A DNA stretch of 64,000 nucleotides from Mucilaginibacter_A sp041088075 (GCF_041088075.1 NZ_JBGCVY010000049.1:55280-119279), one strand, 5' to 3'. Positions 8,135-16,137 are shown, counted from the first letter of the stretch. Notes: generated by a model from the letters alone, not told the origin. Numbers and translations are program-made.

Positions 8135-8180
8135 GCCATAAAAGAAGTATTGTGTTCATGAAAAATGCTTCTTTTATGCC
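8135..8180. repeat. Inverted pair of ATGCTTCTTTTA half-sites in outward order
   Basis: GCCATAAAAGAAGTAT and ATGCTTCTTTTATGCC face each other across about 14 bases. In every other pair of this family the order is ATGCTTC... first. The hairpin lies about 40 bases upstream of the parA start. Confidence 0.65.
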
Positions 8181-8277
8181 TGCTTTTTTACAATTTTTAT
8201 TGGTGCAAGATACCTACATTTTTACAATTTGTAAGCCTTCATGTTTCCACATCCAACCGTGTTTCTCAAAGGGTTTA

Positions 8278-8286
8278 TGTGGATAA
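8278..8286 (-). promoter_or_regulatory. DnaA-box-like 9-mer
   Basis: TGTGGATAA is the exact complement of the consensus DnaA box TTATCCACA. It is a single perfect copy in an AT-rich region next to parAB; a weaker GTTTCCACA lies at about 8243-8251. One box does not make an origin. Confidence 0.3.
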
Positions 8287-8421
8287 GTTTGCTGTAACAC
8301 TACAACGTTGCAATACGGCTTTTATCTTAACGGCCATTACTTTTTACGCTGATTTAACCAAATCGTTTAAACTATTAATTAAAAGTGCTGTTATGCAACA
8401 CATACACTAAACGATAAAACT

Positions 8422-8592
8422 ATGACAAACGGCGTTTTTGAAGCAGGCGAACGGGTAATTACCAAAGATGGCGAAGGAAAAGTGAACAAAAGCCAGGAGA
8501 AAAAGGAAGACCACATTGAAGTAAAATTGGATACCGGCGAAGTTAAAACCTATCCTCCAGCCGAAGTTTCGGACGATGCCGATGCGGGATAA
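8422..8592 (+). CDS. Small basic/acidic protein, Tudor-like fold suspected
   Basis: 56 residues; ATG at 8422, TAA at 8590. Begins MTNGVFEAGERVITKDGEGK and continues with an alternating charged beta-rich pattern (IEVKLDTGEVKTYPPAEV). The GERV...GKV...VKLDTGEVK arrangement resembles the small 'hypervirulence-associated TUDOR' type beta-barrel proteins; this is inference from pattern only. There is no signal peptide or membrane helix. The next small gene starts eight bases downstream, so the two are probably cotranscribed. Confidence 0.5.
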   Translation: MTNGVFEAGERVITKDGEGKVNKSQEKKEDHIEVKLDTGEVKTYPPAEVSDDADAG

Positions 8593-8600
8593 AACGGGAA

Positions 8601-8780
8601 ATGGAAGAAGATAAAGAAGGTACTTTTACCACCTTGAAAGGCTACAAGCTTTTGATTTTGCTTGTTTTTTTGCTGCTGGTTTTGGGGATTGGATGCTGGC
8701 TGGTTAAAAGGCGCGCACCAAACTCCACCGAAGTGCGCAAAGATGGCGTGCTGCGGCAGTTGGACCAACGGACGAAATAA
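8601..8780 (+). CDS. Small single-pass membrane protein
   Basis: 59 residues; ATG at 8601, TAA at 8778. A charged N-terminus (MEEDKEGTFTTLKGYK) precedes one strong hydrophobic helix (LLILLVFLLLVLGIGCWLV), a basic stop-transfer KRR and a short hydrophilic tail. The family is not recognised. It follows the 56-residue gene by eight bases, which supports both being real and cotranscribed. Confidence 0.5.
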   Translation: MEEDKEGTFTTLKGYKLLILLVFLLLVLGIGCWLVKRRAPNSTEVRKDGVLRQLDQRTK

Positions 8781-8841
8781 CCCTCAGCTAAAGCCTCACC
8801 CAGAGAGAGGAATTAAGAAAACCTTAACTTTATCCTGTCAG

Positions 8842-8996
8842 AGCCTGTTTAAAATTTTCCAATTTATTTTCCATGCTTCTTTTACCCTATAAAAATTAGT
8901 AAATATTTGGTTTTTAGTTTATAAAAATTGATGCCGGCACCAATTTTTATAGGGTAAAAGAAGCATTGGCATTTTTCATATAAATTTAAACAAGCT
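8842..8996. repeat. Palindromic repeat, full element (core 8873-8966)
   Basis: Left arm ATGCTTCTTTTACCCTATAA at 8873 and right arm ending GGGTAAAAGAAGCAT at 8966 pair over about 28 bases. Outer ends AGCCTGTTTAAA and TTTAAACAAGCT are also inverted. One of the best-preserved members of the family. It fills the gap before the FMN reductase gene. Confidence 0.8.
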
Positions 8997-9028
8997 CTTA
9001 ATATTCATTCCCAAACCAATACTTGCCC

Positions 9029-9550
9029 ATGCTCACCATTATTGCCGGCACCAACCGGCCCAACAGCAGTACTTTAAAATTAGCCAATTATTACCAAAAA
9101 AAGCTGGTTGAAAAAGGTGTTGAAGCAGCAATCCTATCTTTAGAAAACTTGCCGGACAACTTGCTGAAAACCGATCTGTACGGAAAACGCAGCGAAGCCT
9201 TTAAACCTATACAAGCGCAAATTGACGCTTCCGATAAATTCATTTTTATTATTCCGGAATACAACGGCAGCTTTCCGGGCGCGTTAAAAGTTATGATGGA
9301 TGCCTGCGATTTCCCTGAAAGTTTTTTTGATAAAAAAGCGGCTTTGGTTGGTATTTCTTCGGGCAAATACGGCAATATCCGCGGCGTGGACCATTTTACG
9401 GGAGTTTGCAATTACCTGAATATGCATGTATTTTCGCTTAAACTGCATATTCCTTTTATTCGAAAAGAAATGGATGCAGAGAACAATCTGACGCAGGAAG
9501 ACACGATTAAATTTACCGAAGAACAAATGGACAGGTTTTTGAAGTTTTAG
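9029..9550 (+). CDS. NADPH-dependent FMN reductase family protein
   Basis: Flavodoxin-fold oxidoreductase of the SsuE/azoreductase-like family, expected to bind FMN and reduce it or a quinone/azo substrate with NAD(P)H in the cytosol. 173 residues from ATG 9029 (MLTIIAGTNRPNSST); a TTG two codons earlier is unlikely. The phosphate-binding loop is GTNRPNSST and the flavin-binding segment is PEYNGSFPGALK (residues about 76-87). The exact substrate cannot be told. The last codons and stop are included in the first copy of a 140-base tandem duplication that follows. Confidence 0.85.
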   Translation: MLTIIAGTNRPNSSTLKLANYYQKKLVEKGVEAAILSLENLPDNLLKTDLYGKRSEAFKPIQAQIDASDKFIFIIPEYNGSFPGALKVMMDACDFPESFFDKKAALVGISSGKYGNIRGVDHFTGVCNYLNMHVFSLKLHIPFIRKEMDAENNLTQEDTIKFTEEQMDRFLKF

Positions 9551-9810
9551 GTTGATTTGTTTTTGATGCTTCTTTTATCGCATAAAAATCATTGTCTGGT
9601 ATTTTCCAATAATGTTTTGGCTAAAGCCATTCGCCGATCTGCTTTAACCACGGCCTCAAGCCATGGCAATTGAAGTTTCTGAAGTTTTAGGTTGAATTGT
9701 TTTTGATGCTTCTTTTATCGCATAAAAACATTGGCTGTATTTGCAAAAATGTTTTGGCTAAAGCCATTTGCCGGTCTGCTTTAACCACGGCCTAAAGGCC
9801 ATGGCAATTG
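9541..9810 (+). repeat. Tandem duplication of about 140 bases
   Basis: 9541-9680 and 9681-9810 are two diverged copies. Each begins GAAGTTTTAGGTTGA-TTGTTTTTGATGC, carries a half-site ATGCTTCTTTTATCGCATAA (9566 and 9706), then TTTTGGCTAAAGCCAT and CCATGGCAATTG. The first copy starts inside the end of the FMN reductase gene, so the stop-codon region was duplicated with it. Together with the following element it fills 9551-9948. Confidence 0.8.
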
Positions 9811-9902
9811 TAGCAAAATTTTGGGGAAGAAATTCGGTTATTTTCATTGCCACGGCCTTTAGGCCGTGGTTAATGTCGCTTAGCATTGGCTTTAGCCAAA
9901 AT
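9752..9902. repeat. GGCTAAAGCC / CCACGGCCTAAAGGCC inverted repeat
   Basis: TTTTGGCTAAAGCCAT...CCACGGCCTAAAGGCC at 9752-9800 is mirrored by GGCCTTTAGGCCGTGG...GGCTTTAGCCAAAAT at 9854-9902. Another member lies at 44463-44646 and a half copy at 9614-9677. Translated ORFs from this family (with FIATAFRPW...IGFSQN) are artefacts. Confidence 0.75.
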
Positions 9903-9948
9903 AATCAGTGCCTTTTCATCTACAACAAAATAAACAAATCAAGACTCT

Positions 9949-10638
9949 CTACTTCCCATTAATCAATTTTGCCACTACAAATGCCGCCGCCGCTGCCAGC
10001 GCGCCAATCACCACCACTTTTATAGCTCCAGAAAACGGTGCCTGTCCGGTAACTTTACTTTTAAAATACCCAAAAACAAACAGGCAAAGCACCGTTACCG
10101 CACACGAATAATACAACGCCACGCCGGATTCAGCAATAAAAAAATAAGGCGACAAAGGAATAATGCCACCGGCGATGTAAGACAAACCGATGGTTAAAGC
10201 ACTCTGCGAGGCGCGGTTAGCTTCCGGTTTTTCCAGGCCCAATTCGTAACGCATCATAAAATCTACCCATTTATCGGTGTCTTTTGCCATTTCATCGGCC
10301 ACCTCGTTTTGCAATTGCGGCGATAAACCAAAACCGGCAAATACTTCTTTTACCTCTGTTTTTTCCTGCTCGGGCACACGGGCAACTTCGTCGTATTCGC
10401 GTTGCAGTTCCGATGCGTAATGGTCGGCTTCTGTTTTTCCGGCCAAAAATCCGCCCAAACCCATCGCGATAGAACCGGCCACAATTTCGGCAATGCCAGC
10501 GGTGATGATAATGCTGGATGAATTGACCGCGCCGCTTAAACCGGCAGCCAAAGCAAACGGAACGGTTAAACCATCCGACATACCGATCACAATATCCCGA
10601 ATGGTATCCGAACTGCGCAAATGATGTTCGTGGTGCAT
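9949..10638 (-). CDS. VIT/CCC1-family (iron/manganese) transporter
   Basis: 229 residues; ATG at 10638. The N-terminal signature HHEHHLRSSDTIRDIVIGMSDG is followed by LTVPFALAAGLSGAV in helix 1, as in the vacuolar iron transporter family (DUF125). Further hydrophobic helices lie around residues 40-65, 140-160, 165-190 and 205-226. A hydrophilic segment (about residues 70-130) between helices contains the acidic Glu-rich metal-binding part (EQEKTEVKEVF). It probably moves Fe2+ or Mn2+ across the inner membrane; substrate and direction are inferred from the family. Codons near 10339-10352 contain ATACTTCTTTTACC, one mismatch from the dispersed motif. Confidence 0.85.
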   Translation of the reverse strand: MHHEHHLRSSDTIRDIVIGMSDGLTVPFALAAGLSGAVNSSSIIITAGIAEIVAGSIAMGLGGFLAGKTEADHYASELQREYDEVARVPEQEKTEVKEVFAGFGLSPQLQNEVADEMAKDTDKWVDFMMRYELGLEKPEANRASQSALTIGLSYIAGGIIPLSPYFFIAESGVALYYSCAVTVLCLFVFGYFKSKVTGQAPFSGAIKVVVIGALAAAAAFVVAKLINGK

Positions 10639-10752
10639 CCGTCAAAAGTAGGAAGGTTTAGGCAAGGTGCCGAAAATAATTGCTATTTGGGATTGGTCTT
10701 GATTCAGGAAAATTTGATTATTTTGACTTTCTTTAGTGATAGAAAAAACGAC

Positions 10753-11304
10753 ATGAAAAATAGCTTTCTTATCCTCTTCATTGCTTTGATTGCAACCGGG
10801 TTTTATAGCTGTTCGGGAAACGGCAAAAACGCTTCAACCGATAGCACGGCGACAACATCTGCTAAACAACCGATGGATACGGCGGATACACATTTGGCAA
10901 AAGACCTTTCTATATTTTGCAACAACCAGGTTGAAGCAGCGAAACTGGCCCAAACCAAAGCTTCAACCCAAAAGGTAAAAACTTTTGCCAAGCAAAACGA
11001 ACAGCTTTACGCCCAATTAAGCAATCATTTGAACCAAATATCAGAAAGTTACAATATCAAATTACCGGCAGAACAATCGGCAACCGCGCAAAAAAACCTG
11101 CAAGATTTAAAGGCTGTAAAAGGTTCTTCTCTTGACCATGCTTATTTGCTGCGGATGTTAAAAGATCATAACGCAACCATTCGTGAATATAATGCGGCAA
11201 AAAATATCCAATGTATCCCGTTGAAAATGTTTGTGGGCAGTAATCAGGCAGCCATTATTAAACAGGCTTATGCGATTTCGGATTTGAAGGATAAGACGCC
11301 GTAG
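10753..11304 (+). CDS. DUF4142-type lipoprotein
   Basis: 183 residues from ATG 10753 (MKNSFLILFIALIATGFYSC). Lipoprotein signal with lipobox FYSC, then a Ser/Thr/Ala-rich linker. A helical domain (about residues 45-180) carries the DUF4142 features AKDLSIFCNNQVEAAKLAQTK, QKVKTFAKQ and a late LKDHNATIREY. The domain is ferritin-like in fold in known members; its role is unknown. Longer starts upstream run through the VIT gene's promoter region and are not credible. It is divergent from the VIT gene and the two share the 10639-10752 intergenic region. Confidence 0.75.
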   Translation: MKNSFLILFIALIATGFYSCSGNGKNASTDSTATTSAKQPMDTADTHLAKDLSIFCNNQVEAAKLAQTKASTQKVKTFAKQNEQLYAQLSNHLNQISESYNIKLPAEQSATAQKNLQDLKAVKGSSLDHAYLLRMLKDHNATIREYNAAKNIQCIPLKMFVGSNQAAIIKQAYAISDLKDKTP

Positions 11305-11434
11305 TTAAACTTAAAGTGATTTGAATTGATGGTTTTGCTTTTTTAGATTTTGCCTGCTATCAATAAAAAGCGGTTGATTTTTATAACTTAGCTATCTGTA
11401 CTCACCGATAAATAAAGAAACTTATTTAATAATT

Positions 11435-12241
11435 ATGTTCCGATACGAAGAATATCAAATAAGGAGAGAACTATCAGTATTTATTAAAAAGCTATGGACA
11501 CTAAATAACTTGAATGATTCATTACCAGTACTTAATAAATCTGTATTGCCAAATGGCTGCTTTAACATAGCGTTTATACAAGGGCTTGGATTGCAAATTA
11601 AGCATCAAAACATAGATAAGCTCCTACCAGCAGGCGTTTATTTTTGCGGACAAATGACCGAAGCACTAAGTGTTAGCATTGAACCATTTACCAAGGCAAC
11701 AATGGTTCAGCTTTACCCTTGGACACCCGTACATTTTATATCCGCTAATTTAAGCCTTTATACCGACCAGATCGTACCCACCACTGATATGGGTTTTGTG
11801 CCTTTCAACAACCTGAAAATTGTAGAAGGTTTAACCTATTCATCAATCTGCCGTCAGGTAATAGCAGCCTTTAACCCCTTGTTAAACTTTAGTACAGCCA
11901 GCTCTTTAATTTTAAGGGGTACCCAAATGATTGTAAATACCCATGGTAATACAACTATTATAGAAGTAGCAACTACCCTAAATTGCTCGGTACGATACCT
12001 GCAAAAGTTATTTAAAACATATATCGGTTTAACCCCTAAACAACTCGCTGTTATCATCAAGCTGCGTGATGCAGTAGATGATATTGCTTATCCTGGTAGC
12101 GACAGTGCTACGCTGACCAGGCTTGCACTGGCCAACCGGTTTTACGACCAAGCGCATTTTAACAATACCTTTCAGGCTATTGTAAAGACTTCGCCTAATA
12201 AATTTCACGTGCCTGACTATTTTTTATCATTTAAAAATTAA
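11435..12241 (+). CDS. AraC-family transcriptional regulator
   Basis: 268 residues; ATG at 11435. N-terminal sensory part typical of the DUF6597 type (FRYEEYQIRRELSVFIKKLWTLN ... LPNGCFNIAF). The C-terminal AraC DNA-binding part has two helix-turn-helix units: IIEVATTLNCSVRYLQKLFKTYIGLTPKQ and LTRLALANRFYDQAHFNNTFQAIV...SPNKF. It lies 77 bases upstream of the hydrolase gene at 12319 on the same strand and may control it. The effector is not known. Confidence 0.85.
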   Translation: MFRYEEYQIRRELSVFIKKLWTLNNLNDSLPVLNKSVLPNGCFNIAFIQGLGLQIKHQNIDKLLPAGVYFCGQMTEALSVSIEPFTKATMVQLYPWTPVHFISANLSLYTDQIVPTTDMGFVPFNNLKIVEGLTYSSICRQVIAAFNPLLNFSTASSLILRGTQMIVNTHGNTTIIEVATTLNCSVRYLQKLFKTYIGLTPKQLAVIIKLRDAVDDIAYPGSDSATLTRLALANRFYDQAHFNNTFQAIVKTSPNKFHVPDYFLSFKN

Positions 12242-12318
12242 ACTCCCCTGTTCGCATTTTTCCAATTACCGTTTAAACAGCAATTCTACCTTTGGCAGTA
12301 TATATTTCTACTGTTATT

Positions 12319-13860
12319 ATGAACTTAGCATACACAAGCCTTATTAAGAAAAATGTTTTACCCAGTTGCAGGTTATTAAAAAAGATAGGCTATGCCGTTT
12401 TGATAGCTGTAGCTATGGTAGCCAGCACTTCCGTCCAAGCCCAGGTCAGCACGTCCTCCGCTTTGTATCAAACCTTAAAAAAGCAGGACAGCCTTTTATT
12501 TAATGTCGGCTTTAATACCTGCAATCTGCCAACATTTGAGATGCTGGTCAGCGATAACTTCGAGTTTTACCACGACCAAGCCGGTATGATGCTTACCAAA
12601 GCCTCCTTCATTAACAGTGTAAAAAACAATGTTTGCGGACTAAATTATAAAGCAGTCAGGACGTTAGAACCAGGCAGCATGGAAGTGTACCCACTTGAAA
12701 AAAACGGAGTGTTATATGGGGCTATTCAAAATGGCGTACACCGCTTTTATGCTATTGAAGCCGGAAAGCCTGAGTATTTTACCAGCCGTGCCAAATTTAG
12801 TAATGTATGGAAACTGGAAAGCGGCAGTTGGAAGCTGATCCGAAGTTTGAGCTATGACCATCAGGAAACAGAAGCCGGAGTACCTAAGCTTGAAGATGTA
12901 GCTGGTGTTGAAGCATGGCTAAAGCAAAATAAAGTACCGGCACTCGCGCTCGGCCTGATTAATCACGGTAAATTACAGGAGATTAAAGTTTACGGTGAAC
13001 TGGACAAAGGACGGCCTGCTTCTTACAATTCCATCTTTAACGTGGCCTCTTTGACCAAAACGGTAACAACGATGTTAACTTTACGCTTAGTAACGCAAGG
13101 CAAGTGGTCCTTGGACGAACCGCTTTACAAATACTGGACAGACCCGGATGTAAAGGCTGACCCCCGTAGCAAAACACTAACAACGCGGCATATTCTTACC
13201 CAGCAAAGTGGCTTTCCAAACTGGCGCTGGCAGTTAAAAGATAAAAAGCTGGCTTTCCAGTCGAATCCGGGAACAAAATACGAATATTCAGGTGAGGGCT
13301 TTGAGTATTTGCGCAGGGCACTGGAGGCTAAGTTCCATAAACCACTAGACCAGTTAGCGGATGAACTCATTTTTAAACCTCTAAGCATGACTGACAGCCA
13401 CCTTACCTGGGATGCACGGATGGATGAATCCAGGTTTGCCGTTCCGCATGATACTAGTGGCAAAGCAATGCCTATCGAGAAAAACAAGGTTCCCAGCGCA
13501 GCCGACCAGTTGAAGACGACGATCGCAGATTATGGAAAGTTTATGATTGCAGCAGCAAACCACGAAGGAATATCAGAAGAATTCTTTCAACAGATGATCA
13601 GCCACAATACCAAAACCAAAGACGGCCGTTATATCGGTTTGGGCTGGTTTATTTACGACCCTTTAGGCGATGGTGAATATGCGATTTCGCATGGTGGCGA
13701 TGATCCAGGCGCCCACTCCATTTGTTTTCTTTTACCTAAATCAGGGCAAGGCATTATCATCTTTACCAATTCAGAAAACGGAACCAAGCTTTATATCGAT
13801 CTCATTAGAGCCTATTTAAAGGAAAAGGGACAGGCAATTCTTGATATCGAACTGAAATAG
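12319..13860 (+). CDS. Secreted NTF2-like domain / serine beta-lactamase-family hydrolase fusion
   Basis: 513 residues from ATG 12319; a TTG nine codons upstream is less likely. The signal peptide ends near ASTSVQAQ (about residue 41). Residues about 48-175 look like a SnoaL/DUF4440 (NTF2-like) domain (TFEMLVSDNFEFYHDQAG, NVWKLESGSWKLIRSLSYDHQ). Residues about 195-505 are a class-C beta-lactamase/DD-peptidase-type domain with the SxxK motif SLTK (Ser244, Lys247), a YSG triad and HGGDDPGAH near the end. YSG in place of YxN suggests an esterase or peptidase rather than an antibiotic-resistance enzyme. Export to the periplasm is predicted. The AraC gene lies directly upstream. Confidence 0.8.
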   Translation: MNLAYTSLIKKNVLPSCRLLKKIGYAVLIAVAMVASTSVQAQVSTSSALYQTLKKQDSLLFNVGFNTCNLPTFEMLVSDNFEFYHDQAGMMLTKASFINSVKNNVCGLNYKAVRTLEPGSMEVYPLEKNGVLYGAIQNGVHRFYAIEAGKPEYFTSRAKFSNVWKLESGSWKLIRSLSYDHQETEAGVPKLEDVAGVEAWLKQNKVPALALGLINHGKLQEIKVYGELDKGRPASYNSIFNVASLTKTVTTMLTLRLVTQGKWSLDEPLYKYWTDPDVKADPRSKTLTTRHILTQQSGFPNWRWQLKDKKLAFQSNPGTKYEYSGEGFEYLRRALEAKFHKPLDQLADELIFKPLSMTDSHLTWDARMDESRFAVPHDTSGKAMPIEKNKVPSAADQLKTTIADYGKFMIAAANHEGISEEFFQQMISHNTKTKDGRYIGLGWFIYDPLGDGEYAISHGGDDPGAHSICFLLPKSGQGIIIFTNSENGTKLYIDLIRAYLKEKGQAILDIELK

Positions 13861-14020
13861 TCATTAGGCAATAGTAATGAAACAGTTGTTACGATCTGGT
13901 GATTATCCAGCTTCTAACAGTATATTCCTTTGTAGGTTTAACCGCTATTTATGCCTGTTAACAGTTTTCTTGTAATTTTGATCCATTAACCCACACGGTA
14001 GTAATGTGTTTGCATTTATA

Positions 14021-14198
14021 AAGCCTGTTTAAGTTTCTACAAGAAAATATGTTAATGCTTCTTTTAGCCTATAAAAATTGGTGTTTGCATCTGCGTAAAC
14101 AAACACAAAACCAGGTACACACCAATTTTTACGTGGTAAAAGAAGCATTATGATCAATCCTGAACATGTTGAAGGATATGGTATAAATTTAAACAGGC
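14021..14198. repeat. Palindromic repeat, full element (core 14055-14149)
   Basis: Arms ATGCTTCTTTTAGCCTATAA (14055) and CGTGGTAAAAGAAGCAT (ending 14148) with the adjoining ATTGGTGT/ACACCAAT pairing. Outer ends AAGCCTGTTTAA and TTTAAACAGGCG are inverted. It lies between the convergent genes at 12319-13860 and 14225-14467 and occupies most of the 13861-14224 gap. Confidence 0.8.
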
Positions 14199-14224
14199 GT
14201 CAGATCCTACTTCAAAACCAACCC

Positions 14225-14467
14225 CTACTTCTTAATACTATTCGCAATATAAAACTCCAGTGCCAGTTGTTTTACGCGTTCGTTTTTCTCGCCAAAAATT
14301 TCGTCGGTTGTTTTTTGTTGCAGCAAAGCCAGGATTTCTACCTGCATCTGGTAAATCATTTCTACTTTAGCGCTGTTGATGCCCAGCTCTTTGATTAAAA
14401 TCGTGTTGATGTCAAATTCGCTGGCGGCACTGGTTGCTGGTGTATTTTCTCCTTCGGTTGGGTTCAT
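14225..14467 (-). CDS. Hypothetical protein, 80 residues
   Basis: ATG at 14467. Short disordered N-terminus (MNPTEGENTPATSAASEFD), then a helical, heptad-like stretch (INTILIKELGINSAKVEMIYQMQVEILALL) and ERVKQLALEFYIANSIKK. Cytosolic; no Cys; coiled-coil character likely. Not recognised. It lies just upstream of nothing on its strand and 50 bases downstream of the SYLF gene's end, so it is read in the opposite order to an operon with it (SYLF first, then this gene). Confidence 0.5.
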   Translation of the reverse strand: MNPTEGENTPATSAASEFDINTILIKELGINSAKVEMIYQMQVEILALLQQKTTDEIFGEKNERVKQLALEFYIANSIKK

Positions 14468-14517
14468 GGCAATGCTGTTTTTATCGGTATAAAATTGGTA
14501 TTGTTTCCGGTCTGGTT

Positions 14518-15207
14518 TTACTTTTTGTAAAGGTCTCTTAACGTTTGTTTCAAAGTTTTAACAGCGGGTACGGCCGAAGGTTTTTTATTGGCAAACAAAG
14601 CTGCGGCATCATCTTCGGCACCATAAAAAGCATCGTTGGCTTTTTGGTCAATATCCAACGAAGAACCACTTAAACTGATCCCGGCAAAAAGCCCCTTGCT
14701 GCGCGAATAAGTATAAACTTCGGATTCCAACTTGTAATCCGTTCCGGCAGAAGAAGTTCGGCCAAGCGGACCGGCAGCCACAGAAATATCGCCGCCCAGC
14801 GTAAAACTGCTTTTTTCAATTTCTAACAAGGAAGTTTTGTTGAGGAAAACCAGCACCAGATCAACCGATTGGATACCAGCCTGGAAACCAAAACTGCCAC
14901 CCGTCATGGTCAAAAAAACCGGGTTGCTCCAGGTTCCGTTGTCGTTTTTAACCATCGCGATGCCTTTTCCGCGCTTGCCGCCAATCATAAACCCTGCGTT
15001 GATGAGGCCCGGGATAATGATGATGCCTTCTGTTTTTTGCATTAGTTGTTTGGGGATGCTTTCGCGCAGCTTGCCAAATTCCTGGATCACGCGGATGGAA
15101 GCATCGAGTTTTTGCTGCTGCTTGTCTTGCGCCTGTACCGATGTGGTAAACGAAAAAAATAGTGCTAAAAGAAGTACGCGGTGTTTTAGAGAGAGAAAAA
15201 AGTTCAT
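14518..15207 (-). CDS. SYLF-domain (Ysc84-type) lipid-binding protein, secreted
   Basis: 229 residues from ATG 15207 (MNFFLSLKHRVLLLALFFSF); the GTG ten codons further up is less likely. Cleavable signal peptide ending SVQAQ. The SYLF domain occupies residues about 40-210: SIPKQLMQKTEGIIIIPGL, INAGFMIGGKRGKGIAMVK, GGSFGFQAGIQSVDLVLVF and GPLGRTSSAGTDY. Homologous domains bind phosphoinositides in eukaryotes; the bacterial role is unsettled. Bases 15163-15175 in the signal-peptide codons (GCTAAAAGAAGTA) resemble the dispersed motif. Confidence 0.85.
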   Translation of the reverse strand: MNFFLSLKHRVLLLALFFSFTTSVQAQDKQQQKLDASIRVIQEFGKLRESIPKQLMQKTEGIIIIPGLINAGFMIGGKRGKGIAMVKNDNGTWSNPVFLTMTGGSFGFQAGIQSVDLVLVFLNKTSLLEIEKSSFTLGGDISVAAGPLGRTSSAGTDYKLESEVYTYSRSKGLFAGISLSGSSLDIDQKANDAFYGAEDDAAALFANKKPSAVPAVKTLKQTLRDLYKK

Positions 15208-15261
15208 GGTGAATAGATAATGGTTGAACAATAACACACAACCCGGCGTTTTATTGCGCGG

Positions 15262-16011
15262 CTACATTTGCGTGTACCAGTTGCGTAAACGCACATCTAT
15301 TTTAGGGTTTTTATCATTCACCAATTTTTTAAACTGCTCGATGTCGCTCAATTTATTGCCCGGCTGGCGGTAGTGGTACGGGTAAACCACGGCCGGTTTA
15401 AACGCCAGAACGGCATCGGCAGCAGGCGCAACATCCATGGTATAAGGCGGGTTCATGCAAACAAAAGCAATATCAATGTTTTTCAGGCTACGCATATCCG
15501 GCGTGCCATCGGTATCGCCGGAAATGTAAACGCGTTTCCCGCCAAAATTCAAAACATAACCGTTGCCAACGCCTTTTTTGTGCCTGGCGGTTTCTTCGGG
15601 GATGTTGTATGCGCCAACCGCTTCGATTTTAATGTTTTTATAAGTTGAACTTTGGCCGTTTCCTAAAACCGTAACCTTGGCAAAACTTTTGTTTTTAAGC
15701 TGATCCACTACTTTTTGCGGCGCAATCAATTCTGTTTTGCTTAGGTCGAGGCTGCTTAAAGTAGCTTCGTCCAAATGGTCGCCGTGTTCGTGGGTGATGA
15801 GGATCAGATCAGGTGCTTTCATACCTTTATACCTTTCGGCCCCGCCATAAGGATCGGCAAAAACGGTTAAACCATTCCATTGCAAAACCAAAGCGGCATG
15901 AAAAACAGGCGTGATTTCGAGGTTGCCTTTTTTTGTCGGGAAAACATCAGCCTGGGCAAAAACCGAAAAAAACGGCAGTAAAAACAGTACGGCAAAAAGA
16001 AAATGCTTCAT
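15262..16011 (-). CDS. Secreted metallo-beta-lactamase-fold hydrolase (UlaG-like)
   Basis: 249 residues from ATG 16011; the preceding GTG codon would add one residue. Signal peptide MKHFLFAVLFLLPFFSVFAQ. The metal-binding motif is HEHGDH (residues 74-79), with a later GDTDGTPD (third ligand region) and a C-terminal His-containing PYHYRQPG. The overall pattern (beta-sandwich entry with FADPYGG, then LILITHEHGDHL) fits the L-ascorbate-6-phosphate-lactonase-like branch of the superfamily. The substrate is not predictable. It lies about 55 bases upstream of the SYLF gene and is probably cotranscribed with it. Confidence 0.85.
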   Translation of the reverse strand: MKHFLFAVLFLLPFFSVFAQADVFPTKKGNLEITPVFHAALVLQWNGLTVFADPYGGAERYKGMKAPDLILITHEHGDHLDEATLSSLDLSKTELIAPQKVVDQLKNKSFAKVTVLGNGQSSTYKNIKIEAVGAYNIPEETARHKKGVGNGYVLNFGGKRVYISGDTDGTPDMRSLKNIDIAFVCMNPPYTMDVAPAADAVLAFKPAVVYPYHYRQPGNKLSDIEQFKKLVNDKNPKIDVRLRNWYTQM

Positions 16012-16070
16012 CACGTTGTTTAATTTTTTTTAGAGATTGACCTTTTATACCATCAATTGGTGTAGCTATC

Positions 16071-16114
16071 TAAAAAGAAAAATGGCCGAAAAAGTTTTGA
16101 TACTTATCGGCCAT
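16071..16114 (-). terminator. Rho-independent terminator after the small repeat protein gene
   Basis: On the minus strand ATGGCCGATAAGT and ACTTTTTCGGCCAT form a stem (16082-16114) followed by a T-rich run (complement of 16071-16081). It ends the transcript of the 16135-16416 gene before the next minus-strand gene. Confidence 0.65.
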
Positions 16115-16137
16115 GCTTCTTTTATCGGTATAAATTA
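16113..16137 (+). repeat. Half-site of the ATGCTTCTTTTACC family
   Basis: ATGCTTCTTTTATCGGTATAA directly abuts, and shares bases with, the stop codon of the gene at 16135. Confidence 0.6.

Larger units (their letters stand above)
8095..8421. other. parA upstream region
   Basis: AT-rich intergenic region between divergent parA and the small gene at 8422. It holds a hairpin made of two dispersed-motif half-sites in the reverse of their usual order (8135-8180), and a direct repeat TTTTACAATTT (about 8187 and 8217). One perfect DnaA-box 9-mer lies at 8278-8286. No parS sequence was seen. Confidence 0.5.

Noticed and set aside
8095..8421. parS site or replication origin next to parAB
   Set aside because: No 16-base parS-like palindrome (TGTTnCACGTGnAACA) was found. 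Only one perfect DnaA box is present and no dnaA gene, which is too little for an origin call.
9768..9962. Frame giving FIATAFRPW...IGFSQN
   Set aside because: It is a translation of the GGCTAAAGCC repeat; the same peptide appears from the other copy near 44400-44590, which shows it is a repeat artefact.
14150..14398. Plus-strand frame opposite the 80-residue gene
   Set aside because: It starts in a repeat arm and overlaps the minus-strand frame, which has better protein character.
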